DNA of 64,000 nucleotides, taken from contig BSBM01000779.1 in assembly GCA_027924585.1 (NCBI GenBank), positions 12,179,001 to 12,243,000 on the forward strand, in the 5' to 3' direction. The stretch comes from Larix kaempferi (taxonomy: Eukaryota; Streptophyta; Pinopsida; Pinales; Pinaceae). Made by a program: the position numbers and the translations under genes. Of the stretch, positions 10,508 through 23,000 are shown in pieces; position 1 is the stretch's first letter, and the number at the start of each line of letters is the position of its first letter. The notes beneath the pieces were generated by a model. The model was given only the letters and a program-made list of their open reading frames with translations. It searched no databases and was not told the DNA's origin.

Positions 10508-12133
10508 TGTAATGTCCCCTCCCATCATACCAACATGATAGAGAGGACGTGACACTAAATCCGGGCATCTAGCTCCATATTCATTAAGTAAAACTCATTG
10601 ATAAAAAGACATATACATGTGCATGTTATAGAAACATAGCGAAATTAAAAAAAATAATGTTTAATATCTAACATACATTCAACATTTCTGTTACATCCAT
10701 TAAATAAAGACATTTCAGAGTCAACACAAGAGAATACTTATCTTAACAAAGTAGTCCCAAGCAACCAGCTATGCATCTGCAGTGTTCCACCCAACCATAT
10801 GCCAGTTGTGCTTATCAACCTCTTGATGCAACTGCCACCCCTGAGCTGGGCATGATTTCTACAAGGAACCAGGGAACAACAGACTCACACTTAGCCAAGC
10901 ATACACCAAGATGAGCCAAGCTAATCTACAGTTGGGTTTATCAGGCTGCTAGGAAATGGAAAGGAAGAATTGCTAAGCTAGTGAGCTCAAGCACAGAGCC
11001 AGGGATACCTCTACAAGATCTATCTAGCTTGGAACCCACAATGCCTACACACCCCACTCAAGGAAGTATTCCCTTCACCAATGCATAGTCCCCCAGGCCA
11101 TACCTTCCAATCTAGAGTGTCTAAGGTGTGCATAGAAGAGTAGCCATCCCTCTTGATCTTCTTGAGAGGTTATTCCCCCCCACTAGGTTTATCAAGCCAA
11201 TTCTACCCACTACCACTCCAAATCTCTTGCTCATAGATTCAAACCAAAACAAGGATGCACATAACAGCAGAAGTATAAGTTCTGGGCATGAAGAAACGTT
11301 TTTATAGTGAGATGCCCAAAGATGGGGTTTTCATTAGCTTCAGAAAAACGTGGGAAACCCAAAAACGAAACTGGAAGATGGGGAACAACCCTGGGAAGCC
11401 AAATCCGTTTTCAGAAAAACGTACATGGACATTCCAGGGCAAAAACGGCCTCCATAACAGTCCCAAATCATGGTCGTCCTCTCTTAGCCACTGTGTAACA
11501 CAAAAATGAGCTCCCAACCATGGAAAAATGCAGGAAAATGATGAAAACGTGATGGGGAAAGCCCAGCTAGCTCAGACTGCGTGAGAGGGAAAAAGCCATG
11601 GGTTCAGAATGGCTTTGGGCACCATTTTGTGGGTGTTTTCTTGCCCAAAGAGACAAAATACGATTTCCCAGGTTGATGGCTTGCCCATACACGAAATTGG
11701 CTGACATACCTCTCATTCCCAAGGCACTAACTACCTCAACCAATTTCTGGAAGAATTAAATGATTGGGTCCATAACCCAAAATGGGTAGTTGGTGGTTTA
11801 TGGGTTTTCTCATTGACACATGGATTAACACCATTGGCTCAAGGGTTTGAATAATTTCCCTCCCTTATTCCTTGTAGAATCACGCCCCCATCTCTTTCTT
11901 GCATTGCATAGCTAGTTGTGGGTATTTTCAATAAAATTTGTATTTACATGATGTCTTATTTACATTGTGCCTATCTAGCACAAGAACCATAGGCATCTAT
12001 TTCTTTAATTGCCGATACATAAAACGCTAAATCAATGGTGGGGCCTTGGCCTTGAGCTCCTCACCATGATTAATAACAATATTTACATCATTTATGATTT
12101 AATGCGAAGGGGGGTCAACATGGGGACATTACA
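10508..12133 (-). repeat. LTR-A 5' LTR
   Basis: The left end is set by the primer-binding site: TGTAATGTCCCC begins at 10508. The right end is set by a perfect 12-bp inverted match, GGGGACATTACA, at 12122-12133, giving a TG...CA LTR of 1626 bp. The partner LTR is outside the window, so the right end is inferred and no target duplication can be tested. I see no gene in this stretch. Confidence 0.78.
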
Positions 12134-13079
12134 TCACAACTCACGAAATACACTCATACCACTTTTATCCTAACCCACTAATCACCTAATGCATCTCATT
12201 TTTTTCCTAATTCACATTAGCACCCAATGTACTTAAGTGACATACATAAGGAATAGACCATTTTTGTCACAAGATTTCTTATTGTCACCTCATAGAATCA
12301 TGTTTCGCATATATGAATTGCTTTTGTCCTAATATGTGAATTACTTGGGCCAAGGATCAAATTCATCATGCAAAAATGTTGAACCAACTCATGCACATAA
12401 ATACTTGACCTACATAAGAACCTATTGGACATATTAAAGTTTGCACATAGAGGTTCGAACACTTATGAAACACACTTATTTATTCCACATTAGTGATTCT
12501 TACCTTTTACCTTGATCCACACAACCCTTGTAACACTAATCCATATAAATTCAACTCCATTTACAGATAAACCACTACCCATAAAACCCCCAACGCATAA
12601 CCTACTAGTGATCCTAACCCTAACCACCTAAGTCACTGTGTAGCATACCCAACACACTTAAGCAACTAATGCAACTAAGTGGAAAAGATAAGCACCTTAC
12701 CCACATAAGAACCTAACAAACATAAAGGATGCACATAGGTGAAACACCTAAGTGATGCACCTGTGTGGCCCACATAAATGAAATTGGCATTTGGTGTGAT
12801 GACTAGGTGCCATGTGGGAACTCTAGCCACAAGTTCCCGGTCGAGGAATTCCCAAAGTTGACCCCTTTATACAAGAATTGCATTGTCTCTTATTGAGTAA
12901 AACTTTAATTTCCAAAACCATACTAAAATATGCTCTCTAGTTCATGGAACCAGAGGAGAGGGGCACCCCTAGAATTAATTTGGTGTCCTGATTCCGACGG
13001 AGTAGATGGTTCGTCGATTCGAGCCTTGGGCATCATTTCATGGCCAATTGAAAATTGCCTCCTAGAGGATTTCAGGGAC
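12134..13079. other. Stretch without a recognisable gene
   Basis: This AT-rich DNA flanks the LTR-A 5' end. No coding frame, RNA gene or tandem repeat stands out. A short TAACCCTAACC-like run near 12600 is too short to be telomeric. Confidence 0.6.
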
Positions 13080-13905
13080 ACATGTTGAATCCAATGCCAT
13101 GATGATGATGAAAATGATGATGATGGTGATGTACTTGGATGATAAAAATGATGAAAAATGGGATGATGATGATGTAACATAAATGATGATGATGATGATG
13201 ATGTACATGGATGATGAAAATGGTGAAAAATGGGATGACGATGATGTAAAATATGAAAATGATGATGATGAGGAGGAGGAGGAGGAGGACATGAGGATAA
13301 AAATGCCAATTCTAATGGGCATGGATATGGTGGCAATGAAAATGGAAACGATGAGGATGGTTTGGATGATGGATGAGAATTTGATGGTGTACATGGATTA
13401 TGAAAATGATGAAAATGGGATGATGATAATGTAAAAGATGAAAATTATGATGATGATGATGACGATGATGATGATGACGATGATGATGATGACATCAGGA
13501 TGCCAATGCCAATGTCAACGGGCATGGAGATGTTGGCATTGAAAATGGAAATAATGAGGATGGTGTGGATGATGGATGGGAATCTTATGGTGTACTTGGA
13601 TGATGAAAATGATGAAAAAGGGGATGATTATGATGAAAAAGAAGAAAAATGATGAAAATAAGGAGGAGGATATTGATGATAATGGCATGTATTGTAATGA
13701 TGGCATGGAATGATGTTGATTTTCATGGTGGCTTGAGTATGAGGATGGTGTGAATAATGGATAAAAATATTATGGTGTACTTGGATGATGAAAATGATAA
13801 AAAATAGGATGGTGATGGTGACTACATGGCCAAGGGGAGGATGGTTGTGATGTTCATGGTGGAAATAGGCATGGTGCCGATGTAGATCTTTTGGTGTAAT
13901 TAAAT
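13080..13905. repeat. Degenerate GAT/ATG trinucleotide region with a higher-order repeat
   Basis: Runs of GATGAT are broken by GAAAATGATGAAAAATGGG-like segments. A larger block recurs at about 13330-13440 and 13530-13640 (GGCA[AT]TGAAAATGGAAA...GGATGGT[TG]TGGATGATGG...GGTGTACTTGGATGATGAAAAT), with traces near 13740-13800. Acidic (D/E/M) or H/S-rich reading frames on both strands are caused by the repeat. Confidence 0.85.
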
Positions 13906-14264
13906 GGGAGAAATAAACAAAGACAATAAATACATGATGAAAATTGTGTGATTTATCTAGTTGTATATGTTTATGCAATTTATCAATCTATCACGTTGTG
14001 AATGTCTGGTTGTAATATTTAAAATATTAATGTCAATAATAAATGTGACCACGAAACAAAATCAGAATATACATGTACACCACTTACATATAAAAAAGTA
14101 CAAAAAATAACATGGATACCACATACCTAACTACCTACATGTGGTCATTCAAGTATACCATCAAGATCACCTCTAATACCAATGGTATCCTTTAACCTCT
14201 CGTGCTAGGAGTAAGGAAAGAAGTATCGTACCTTTGATGAGTTCCTCCTTGGCATTGTTTGTAG

Positions 14265-17100
14265 CTAGAGGTTTGTGCCAATAACTAAGCTTGTATAATG
14301 GTATACAATATGGCTTGGTTTATAATCTGCAAATACATACCCTTTTTTACTTTTTGAATGGGAAACATAGTTCAAATATTCTTCTTTGATAACCATCAAC
14401 TCAATCGGAAAATCACTAGCCTCAAAGTCCATTAATGAGACATTGAGGGCCTTCTTCCCCTCCAAGCAATGTGCCATCCAATAGTTAGTGCACCATGCAT
14501 TGTGTCTCAGGGAAACCACTGCGTATATGTGCCCTATAGAAAATAGAGTGCCAACATGTGTGTCAACTAACTAGACACAACTAGTTGTCGAAATTTTCAA
14601 AATTATCAAAATATGAATCGAACCTGGTTGTACGATATCTGATATGTGGTCATAGTTTGGTGAAATATTTGATTGGTCCTCCTCCAACTAGTATAATTAT
14701 GTAGCTATACGTCGACCAATGGGGAGTGATACACAATCATAGCTATCAACCCAATCCGTGGATTCACATTTGTCTTATTCACGACTACTACATGGAGAAC
14801 AAAACCAAGAGAGTTTCCTTGTGCACATTTCAAGTATAGCATTGTCCGACATTCTAACTGAATGAAATGCATGAGTTACTTGGATGGTCTTTCTCTCATA
14901 TAACTGTGATCGATCTACATCGACCACCTCCCAAAAATATTTATGTACATGTGATTTCCTGGTTGACTAATCTTCTTCCTTCTTGCTCCCCCCCCATGGA
15001 TGAATAACATCGTTCAACATTGGTATTTTCATCTCAGATGAGAAAAAAAGCTACGAACTTCATTTTTTGCCTACGTAATCCAGTCTTGATGCACGCACCT
15101 ACTCCATCATGTTCCCATTTTTCATGTCCAGTCTCGAAATAGTTCCAAATATGTGGCACCTTGTGCCTTTTGTGTATCATACACAACCATTGAAAGACAT
15201 GTGTGTTTTTTAATTTCCCTGCACAACCATCAAACCAAGGTCCAATGTTGTTCCAATTGTATACTATTATCCTTCAAGTGATTGTAGAACAATTGAAAGC
15301 TATGTTGTACAAAACCCAAGTCATGACACCTATCATTACTTATGTAGAAGTGATACTCCTTCAATATAACCCAAATGTATTCAGTGCTATCTGCTCCATG
15401 TCTGTAGGTGATATGGACCATTATGGTGACCTAATTTGACTGATAATATTGACTCTAAGTCTCATTTTGCGGATGAAGAGTGTAGTTTTCTACAAAATCC
15501 AACACTGATCAGATAGTCCCCAATAGGAAATGTATCACTGCTCATCTTGCCAACAATCCACATGTACATGCTTTACATACTATTGTGTCTTTTCAAAGAA
15601 TCCTTCCATGAATTCGCAAAACCGTACATAGTAGATCAATAATAAAGACATATATCAATAGATTGTTTCACATGGAATTGCAATATGAAGAGGGAAATAG
15701 TATTCAAGTACGAATTAATAACCTAAGAAGTGACAAATTGTATTTGTTTTATTTCATTCCCTCCATCAATATCATATGTGACATATTTGAATGACTAAAA
15801 TTTAAACTCCTACCCCCCAAGTTCATGCTCATCGGTCACATGTATGCATTTGTCCAATAATGCCATTCCACCGCACCCTGGACATGTCCCATCTACACAA
15901 TAATTTTTATAAAATGTCCAACCTTCTGGCCTTCTGCACAATATGCTATGAATAAAGTCTCTAGATGACATTGGCAGCAATGTAGTTGAGCATTCCTTCA
16001 CAAGAGTGGTATGCAATACATGCAATATATATATGTGTGTGTGAGAGAGAGAGAATAATAACCGTATTCAATGTGGTATCGACAACAACGTGTGTTATGA
16101 GTTTTGTTTATTTTAACATACCATGCTTTGCATTTATCGAAGGATATTTGGCCCAATTTAAGTTCATTATGTTCATGCATAAATATCTCATATAATTCTA
16201 TTTGTGTCATGTCAAGAAAATATTTAATGTGGGGTTCACGATCCCTTGAACCCCTTCTCAATTTTAGTACATATGTTTGGTTGGAAGAAGGTATAGTGTT
16301 GTCATGCCAAAAATATTGTACTAGTCCCTTTATCTCGTCAATGAGCTTCATATAAGAGTGTGGAAACCTTCCAATGAAGTCCCATACATTTGTTTGACTA
16401 GTTTCAAGTTGTTCCCTTCTAACCCAATACCTATAGAGTGTTTTGACATTCAAATTAACAAGTTTGGATGTAGGCTTAAGAAGACTAAAGGCCCTAGTGC
16501 TTTTGTTCACGATTGATTGTGACAACACACGACGAGCCGCATTGTGATCCCTTGAATGAAATTTATTTCCAATTGTACTAAATGCATCTACAAAACTTCT
16601 AACAATATGAGAAATTGGTTTAGAACTGTTTATCATCTTTATCCTTAACTTTCTCCTATCAACAGTCATACACCTAGATTTTAGTAATGATAAAAATAAT
16701 TTACATTTATATCCATCACATTTAATCAAAATAATTAACAAGTATGTGTTGAGTTTGATATGCAACACTGCATTTAGATAGCGTACCTTCAAGCTAACCA
16801 ATGAGACTTTCATCAATATGTATATGCTTCGGAGTTCTTCGGTGTGAACTTGTTAATGGAGCTAGGGAGGTTGGAGCTTCATCACCTGTCCAGTATGTCA
16901 TTTCAACAGGATCTTCATGTCCTTATCTCTCTTTTTGGCATCTAGATGGTGGCAATTGGACATCCTCTTGGATGATCTCAATGACATTTTCTTCTTCGAG
17001 CATACGTTTGGCATGCAATGCCACTCTAACTTCATCACTTGTATAACCACAAGAGACCAAATCGTCAATTGTTATAGGTGGCCTTGTTGTGCACCTATGT
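14265..17100 (-). pseudogene. Decayed copy of an unassigned protein gene (possible transposon or multicopy gene)
   Basis: Coding-like blocks follow one another on the minus strand in several frames. From about 17099: HRCTTRPPITIDDLVSCGY, then SDEVRVALHAKRMLEEENV and YWTGDEAPTSLA. From 16816 to 15998: KPISHIVRSFVDAF, SKLVNLNVKTLYRYWVRREQ, WDFIGRFPHSYMKL. At 16025-15810: SSRDFIHSILCRRPEGWTFY and a Cys/His cluster CPGCGGMALLDKCIH. At 15540-15230: DTFPIG, FVENYTLHPQNE, IMVHITYRHGADS, ILKEYHFYISNDRCHD. Below that: DGCAGKLKN, WLCMIHKRHKVPHIWNYFET, HDGVGACIKTGLRR, KYFWEVVDVDRSQLY, ending at 14519-14265 (VSLRHNAWCTNYWM...GYVFADYKPSHIVYHYTSL). Stops and frameshifts separate the blocks. The conserved D, H and C residues would suit a metal-binding or nuclease fold, but I can assign no family. 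Confidence 0.6.
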
Positions 17101-17359
17101 TTTACTCCTTGATCAGTTCCATGGGGTGCTTGTTCTTCAACTGTTGTGTAAATTGAAGGTCCCTCAAGTTAATTCTCCCATCTTTCTTATTTTGGATTGG
17201 TAAGAAGAATCGTGGTATCCTCTATAGCCATAATTGGGTGAGTGTCCATAGAACGTATCTGATTATTCATGTCATTTATTCTATTTTCTCTAATTTCTTC
17301 GTTGATTTCTTTGGGTAGATTCTTCCTTGCCAATTTTCTTTTTCGATTTCTTCGGTTTC

Positions 17360-17830
17360 ACATAACCACAATGATCAATGATCTATGGTTCTCCTCAATT
17401 GGATATTCTCCAATCTTAGTCTTTTTCTTGAGCAATTGTGTTATACTCCACCACAATGACCAATGAGATATTTCATTTGATACTCAATTGTAATAAAATC
17501 AATGGTGGATATGGTCTACTGTGCTTATCAATTGGATATTCTCCAAGCTAGGTATTTTTCTTGCTCGTTTGTTTATATACTCCACCACAATGATCAATGA
17601 GATATTTCCTTTGATGCTCCTCAGTTGTAAGAAAATCAATGGTGGGGATGGTATATGGTGCTCCTCAATAGGAGATTCTCCAAGATTGGTGATTTTCTTG
17701 CTCAATTGTATCTATACTCTACCACAATTATCAATTAAATATTGCCTTTGATGCTCCTAAATTGAAAGAAAATTAATGGTGTAGAATTGGAGATGGTTTA
17801 TGGTGTTTTTATATTAGATTGTTGAACCTT
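17360..17830. repeat. ~135-bp minisatellite, about four imperfect units
   Basis: CCACAATGATCAATGA-like anchors occur at 17366, 17451, 17585 and 17722. Each is followed by TGATGCTCCTCAATTG, AAAATCAATGGTGG and GGATATTCTCCAAG segments. The first unit is shortened. Short hydrophobic frames on both strands come from the repeat. Confidence 0.8.
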
Positions 17831-18145
17831 GTCCAATGTCTTTGGTGCTCCAAGAAATCCTTATACACTTCTGATGGAGATGGTGAATGCAATCATCAAT
17901 TTGTGTGTTTTTCTTGTATTGGAGAGAGTGAATGCACTATTTAGAACCATAAATTATTTTTTCCTTCAAACCTAATAGAGTGTCTCTCGAATAGGGACTC
18001 ATGGTATCTATACAAACACAAAACGATTATGCATTTTTTCAAATAAAACACCTTCAGGTTTTGTTCTAGTAAGGTTTGGTATCATTTAAGAAGGTGGTTC
18101 TGCGGCTAATACACATAAACCTGCACCACCTAAGTATTAAACCCC
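17831..18145. other. Stretch without a recognisable gene
   Basis: This is unique-looking AT-rich DNA between the minisatellite and Copia-1. I see nothing coding or structured in it. Confidence 0.55.
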
Positions 18146-18150
18146 TAACA

Positions 18151-18905
18151 TGTTCGGATATCCACATCGTCTATTTCAGGATACATATCTTTTTCAGGAT
18201 CATCTATTTCAGGATACATATCTACTTCAGGATCTTGCATGATCTATTTCAGGATATGCATCCCAGTCACCAGTTTGATGCCTCCAGCACCTTATCCACC
18301 TTCTTCTAGCACCCGGGAGCCACTTACCACAGAGTTTTAGCCCTCCTAAGCTGAAAGGCGCCCTCTTCTCACCTACTGCCAGAGAAGGGCGCACTTGTTC
18401 ACCTACCACTGCAGATTCACTCCAGTTACATTCAGTTAGCTCCGATTATCCCTGATTTGAGGCTAGTTTCACTCCTGACTGACTGTTTCACCTCCGATTG
18501 ACCTCCAGTTCGATTAGGTGACTTGTTCTGACTCCAGTTAGCCTCCCATGCGCCCCCACTGAGCCTCCAGATCCTATATCAGTGCTACACACTTCAGTTA
18601 CATTTATTACACTCAGTTAGACTCAGTTTGACACCTGGATGACTGGTTGTTGTGATTGATGAGCACCACCGATGATTTATGAGGACTCCTAGACAGAGTC
18701 AAGCTACTCCATTCTGTGATTCGAATGACCTTCTTAGGCAATTCGAATTGCTCAGTCATTGTGATAGTTTGTATTGTAATTCATTCACCCTTTCTGGGAT
18801 AGAGAGCACTGCTGCATGTTTTGCACAGTTTTGCACCATATTTTCTATGTTCATCTGTTGTGATTGATTTACTTGTTCATTAGATCTGCTGTGACTAATT
18901 TTACA
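18151..18905 (+). repeat. Copia-1 5' LTR
   Basis: It is a TG...CA LTR whose left border is confirmed by the TAACA duplication and whose right border is confirmed by the adjacent primer-binding site. Near the start it holds several AGGATACATATCT/TATTTCAGGAT short repeats (about 18172-18255). The same sequence recurs at 23586-24339. Confidence 0.96.
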
Positions 18906-18918
18906 TGGTATCAGAGCC
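18906..18918 (+). other. Primer-binding site of Copia-1
   Basis: TGGTATCAGAGCC touches the LTR end with no spacer and is complementary to plant initiator tRNA-Met. Confidence 0.95.
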
Positions 18919-19292
18919 ATTGCAGGGACAAGATCTCTTTTCTACAGGTGTTTATACAAGAAGATTTGACTGAATTGCTAAAAATTGCAAAAAAAAAAGT
19001 TTGGCATGAGATATCTCAAGGGCATTCGCTCCTGTGCATGCAAAGCTTGAAAAATATTCCAATACCACTCCAGAAGCTTGAGTTACCACATAATTCCTGG
19101 ATCTGATACATTGGACCTATTCAACATTGCTTGAAATCCAATCCCAGGTGTGATGCAACTCTCAAAGGGTGGATTGTTCGACCTTATTGTGGTTGTTTTG
19201 ATGTGATTTGCAGGTTTATTGTCTCCTTCAAGTGCACTCGCTATTTTCTGCATGCAAAGTTTCCTCCTTCAATTGCATTCGCTATAGTCTGC

Positions 19293-20090
19293 ATGCAAGC
19301 TTCCTCTTCATCAGTTGACTCAATCCTTGCAATGGAATATTCTTCTTCAAAGCCTATCCTCACCCCATTCAATTATTTTGATTGGAAAGATGATATGGAG
19401 ATCATATTACGTTCAAAAGGTTACTACCGAGTCACTCTTGGTCTTGAATTAGAGCCAAACAATGTAGCAGAAAGAACCAAACACTACAACAAGCTTGATG
19501 AAGCTTACGGTCTTCTTTGTCTCTCCATCTCCAAGGATCTTCACTTCCATCTCAGCGGATTGAAGACTCCAAAAGCCATATGGGAGCAACTTGAAACACT
19601 ATTCGGCAAGCAGGATGAGCTTAGGGCTTTTCAATTAGAGAATGAATTGATTGGCCTTAATCCTGAGAATTTCGAGACCATCAATGAATTCTTCACAAAA
19701 TTCAAGAACTTGAACTTGCAATTGAAGAACAGTGGTGTTATCAAAGAGGATAAACAGTTGATCCTCTCCATTCTAAGCAAGCTTGGGAAAGATTATTCGG
19801 TATTTGTCTCCACTTTCAATTCCGGTCGGCTAACTACCCCGAATTGGAAGATGCCTACCTTGAATGCCTTCATTGAGTCCGTTACGAAAGAGCATGACAA
19901 GTTGATTCAAATGGGGTCCATAAGCTCCAAATATTCAGCCCTATTTGTTCAAGGACCCAAGATCTCGAATGGTAAAGGAAAGCTAAAGAAGGAGAAGCCC
20001 AAATTCGAGCCTCACAAGCAAAAAAGACAAAGGCAAGCAAACGGATGCACCATCCAGTTCGAAATCCAAGCAAAAGGGCAAAGAAGGTAA
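19293..20090 (+). pseudogene. Copia-1 gag, frameshifted before the zinc knuckle
   Basis: The frame opens with two possible ATGs, at 19293 (MQASSSSVD) and 19332 (MEYSSSKP); either could be used. The capsid-like body matches the copia UBN2 type: LTPFNYFDWKDDMEIILRSK, ILSKLGKDYSVFVSTF, ETINEFFTKFKNLNLQLK. At 20020-20025 a run of six A shifts the frame and ends it at 20090. In the pol frame the lost part is readable just after the run: a Lys-rich linker and the knuckle CTYCNRGFHPESSC (CX2CX4HX4C) at about 20100-20142. Five A in the run would restore the frame, so a single-base insertion by slippage is the simplest reading. Programmed frameshifting is less likely. Confidence 0.9.
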
Positions 20091-23000
20091 CCAAAAATCT
20101 AAATGTACTTATTGTAACCGTGGCTTTCATCCCGAAAGTTCATGTATGAAGAAGACTATAGATCAAATGGCCCTCCTTTTGGAAAAGAACAACATAACCC
20201 TTCCTGACGGTGCAAGGAAGAAGGATCGGAATGACGATCATGAAAGAGGACAAGCACTCATGGCAACGGTTTCGAAGCCCACTCTCTTGATAGATTCGGG
20301 TGCATCAAATCATATGGCTGCAAATATTGATTCTTTTTCCTCATTCGATCCAAACAGCTCCATCCCCATCCATTTGGGAGATGACTCAAAAATTTCTTCA
20401 AAGGGCAAAGGTACGATTCATGTAGAACATGGATGCTTTCAGAATGTTCTCTATGTGCCTTCCTTAGCTTCGAATCTCCTTTCTGTGTATCAAATGACAC
20501 ATACTGGTGATCCAAAGAAAGTCACATTCATCCCTAATACAGTTGAAATTTCTGATATCAAAAGTGGAAGACTAGTTGCGGTTGGGAAGGCAAACCACAC
20601 TGCAAAATGTTATGAGTTTTCGCACTTTATACCGCTTGCAAAGCCCACTGCTCTTCGCACACATGGTAATGAGGTTAGTAGGCTTTGGCATGAAATATTT
20701 GGACATCTAAATTATAAGTATTTGCTGCTGCTATCAAATAAATCCATGGTAGATGGGCTTCCACAACTCCGTTCCTCGAAGGGAATATGCACCGGTTGCA
20801 TTATTGGGAAGCACCCCGAGCACAGATTCGACCGCGGCAAGGCTAGCAGAGCCTCTACTATTTTGGGATTGATCCATTCTGATATTAGTGGTCTGCTGCC
20901 CTATATGTCATTAAATGGTTCAAGGTATGTTTTGACATTTATTGACGATTTTTCCCGCTTTACATGGGTATTCTTTCTCAAAAACAAGTCAGAAGTGCTT
21001 GGAAAATTCAAGGATTTTAAGGCTTCTGTTGAGACCACCACTGAGAGCAAGATAAAAGCTCTTAGATCTGATAATGGTGGGGAATATATCAAGTCCGAGT
21101 TGCTGCAACTTTGTGCCCAAAGCGGAATCAAGATCCAACATACAGTTCCCTACACACCCCAGCAGAACGGTGTAGCGGAAAGGAAAAACCGGTCACTGAA
21201 AGAGATGGCTACATGCATGATTGAATCGAAAGGTTTGGCTGCAAATATTTGGGCTGAAGCAATCAATGTTGCTGCATATATACAGAACCGTGTTCCACAT
21301 TCATCCGTGAAAGGTATGACTCCTTTCGAAGCATTCTTTGGTCACAAACCGGATGTGTCAAATTTGAGAGTTTTTGGCTCAACTGCATGGGCTAGAATTC
21401 CTTCTGAAAAGAGACGAGCTTTGGATCCACAAAGTATCGAGTGCATATTGATAGGATATGGGGAAGAATCAAAAGCATATAAACTCATGGATATCAGATC
21501 TAAAAAGATATTCATAGAGCGCAGTGTGCAGTTTGAAGAACCGCTTCAAGAATTGCAACTAGTTGAGGAGAAAACTGCCGATTCACCGCCTTCACCAGAA
21601 GAAGATTCGAGCAGCGATAATGAAGGTATGAGTTCTGATATTTCTGATATTGTAGCAGCATATGATGATCATGACATATCAGGTTCGGAATCCGACCATT
21701 CAGATCCCCCTTAGTTACCAAAGTGGGCCCAAAACACTCTACAATCTGCTGGTTCTAGTCTTGGAAATCCTGCTGATCCGAGACGAACAAGAGGAGATTT
21801 TCAAAGGGCAGGTATGGCTCTTTCTATTGCTGATCCATTTCTTCCTGAGATTTGTTATTTGATGGCTGGTTCAGATCCCCAATCATACTATTCAGCCCAT
21901 CGAGATCCGAGATGGAAAAGTGCCATGGATGAAGAGTACAGTTCTCTTCAAAAGAACAATACATGGGAGCTAGTTTCTCTTCCACCTGGAAGAAAATTAG
22001 TGAAGTGTAAATGGGTCTACCGTACTAAAGTTGCTGTTGATGGCACTATCAGCAAATATAAAGCAAGGTTGGTGGCAAAAGGTTTTTCCCAAGTCCAAGG
22101 AGTGGACTACACAGAGACCTTTGCACCGGTTGCAAAGATGGATTCCATCCGCCTTGTTTTAGCTATTGCCGCATCCAAGCACTGGGAAGTGCATCATATG
22201 GATGTGAAGAGTGCATTTTTACATGGAGACCTTGCTGAATAGGTCTATATGCAGCAGCCAGAGGGTTATACATCAGATCCATCATTGGTTTGTAGATTGA
22301 AGAAATCTTTGTACGGGTTAAAACAGGCCCCAAGAGCTTGGTACGCAAAGATGGACTCCTTCCTTCTTTCTCAGAATTTCCAAAGATGCAAATCTGATCC
22401 GAATGTCTATCTTCAGTGAGTTAAAGGTAATTTGTTGGTTATTGTACTTTATGTTGATGATCTGCTTATTACTGGTAGCACACTTACTTCAATAAACAAG
22501 TTAAAATCTGCCTTAAATCTAGCTTTTGACATGAGCGATTTGGGCTTGCTGAGTCACTTTTTGGGCTTGGAGATAGCTCAAAATTTTGATGGGATCACTA
22601 TATCTCAGCAAAAATATGCTTCCGACCTGTTATTGAAGTTTAATATGGCTGAATGTAAGGCAGCCCCGTTCCCATTCCTCTCAGGAATCAGTCTTGAGGA
22701 GGGAGATTCCACATCGCTTGCAGATTGCAGTATGTATCGACAGTTGATTGGTTCACTACTTTATTTGACACATTCACGGCCTGATATCTCATATGCCGTG
22801 AGTGCCGTGTCAAGATATATGCAGCAGCCACATGAGCTTCATTGGCGAGCAGCCAAGCGGATCTTGCAGTATGTGCAAGGTACGAGACAGTTTGGCATAC
22901 ATTATGCTGCAGATTCTGAGCTAGATTTCATTGGTTTTACTGATTCAGATTGGGCAGGTGATAGCATTGATCGGAAGTCCACTTCCGGTTATGTTTTCAT

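Larger units (their letters stand above)
1..12133 (-). mobile_element. LTR-A: decayed Ty3/gypsy retrotransposon, cut by the left window edge
   Basis: The order on the minus strand is 5' LTR (10508-12133), primer-binding site, leader with a tandem array, gag, protease and reverse transcriptase, running off the window at base 1. RNase H, integrase and the 3' LTR are not in view. LTR-B (939-7425) is inserted in pol. If LTR-B and one copy of its CCTTC target duplication are removed, the protease and RT parts are in the same reading frame, so gag-pro-pol was one polyprotein ORF. Four in-frame TAA stops (8198-8200, 7874-7876, 716-718, 236-238) show that the element is dead. The protease-RT order fits gypsy elements; integrase position could not be used. 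Confidence 0.93.

Noticed and set aside
12600-12635. Telomere-like CCTAACCCTAACC
   Set aside because: Only two units, without an array; chance in CA-rich DNA.
12923-13978. His/Ser/Pro-rich minus-strand frames and Met/Asp-rich plus-strand frames
   Set aside because: They are by-products of GAT/ATG repeats.
18227-18409. Minus-strand frame repeated at 23662-23907
   Set aside because: It lies in the two LTRs of Copia-1 and repeats for that reason; no domain.
19960-20150. Programmed frameshift between gag and pol in Copia-1
   Set aside because: Plant copia elements normally use one continuous frame. A one-base gain in an A run explains it, and no pseudoknot is evident. Kept only as a remote option.
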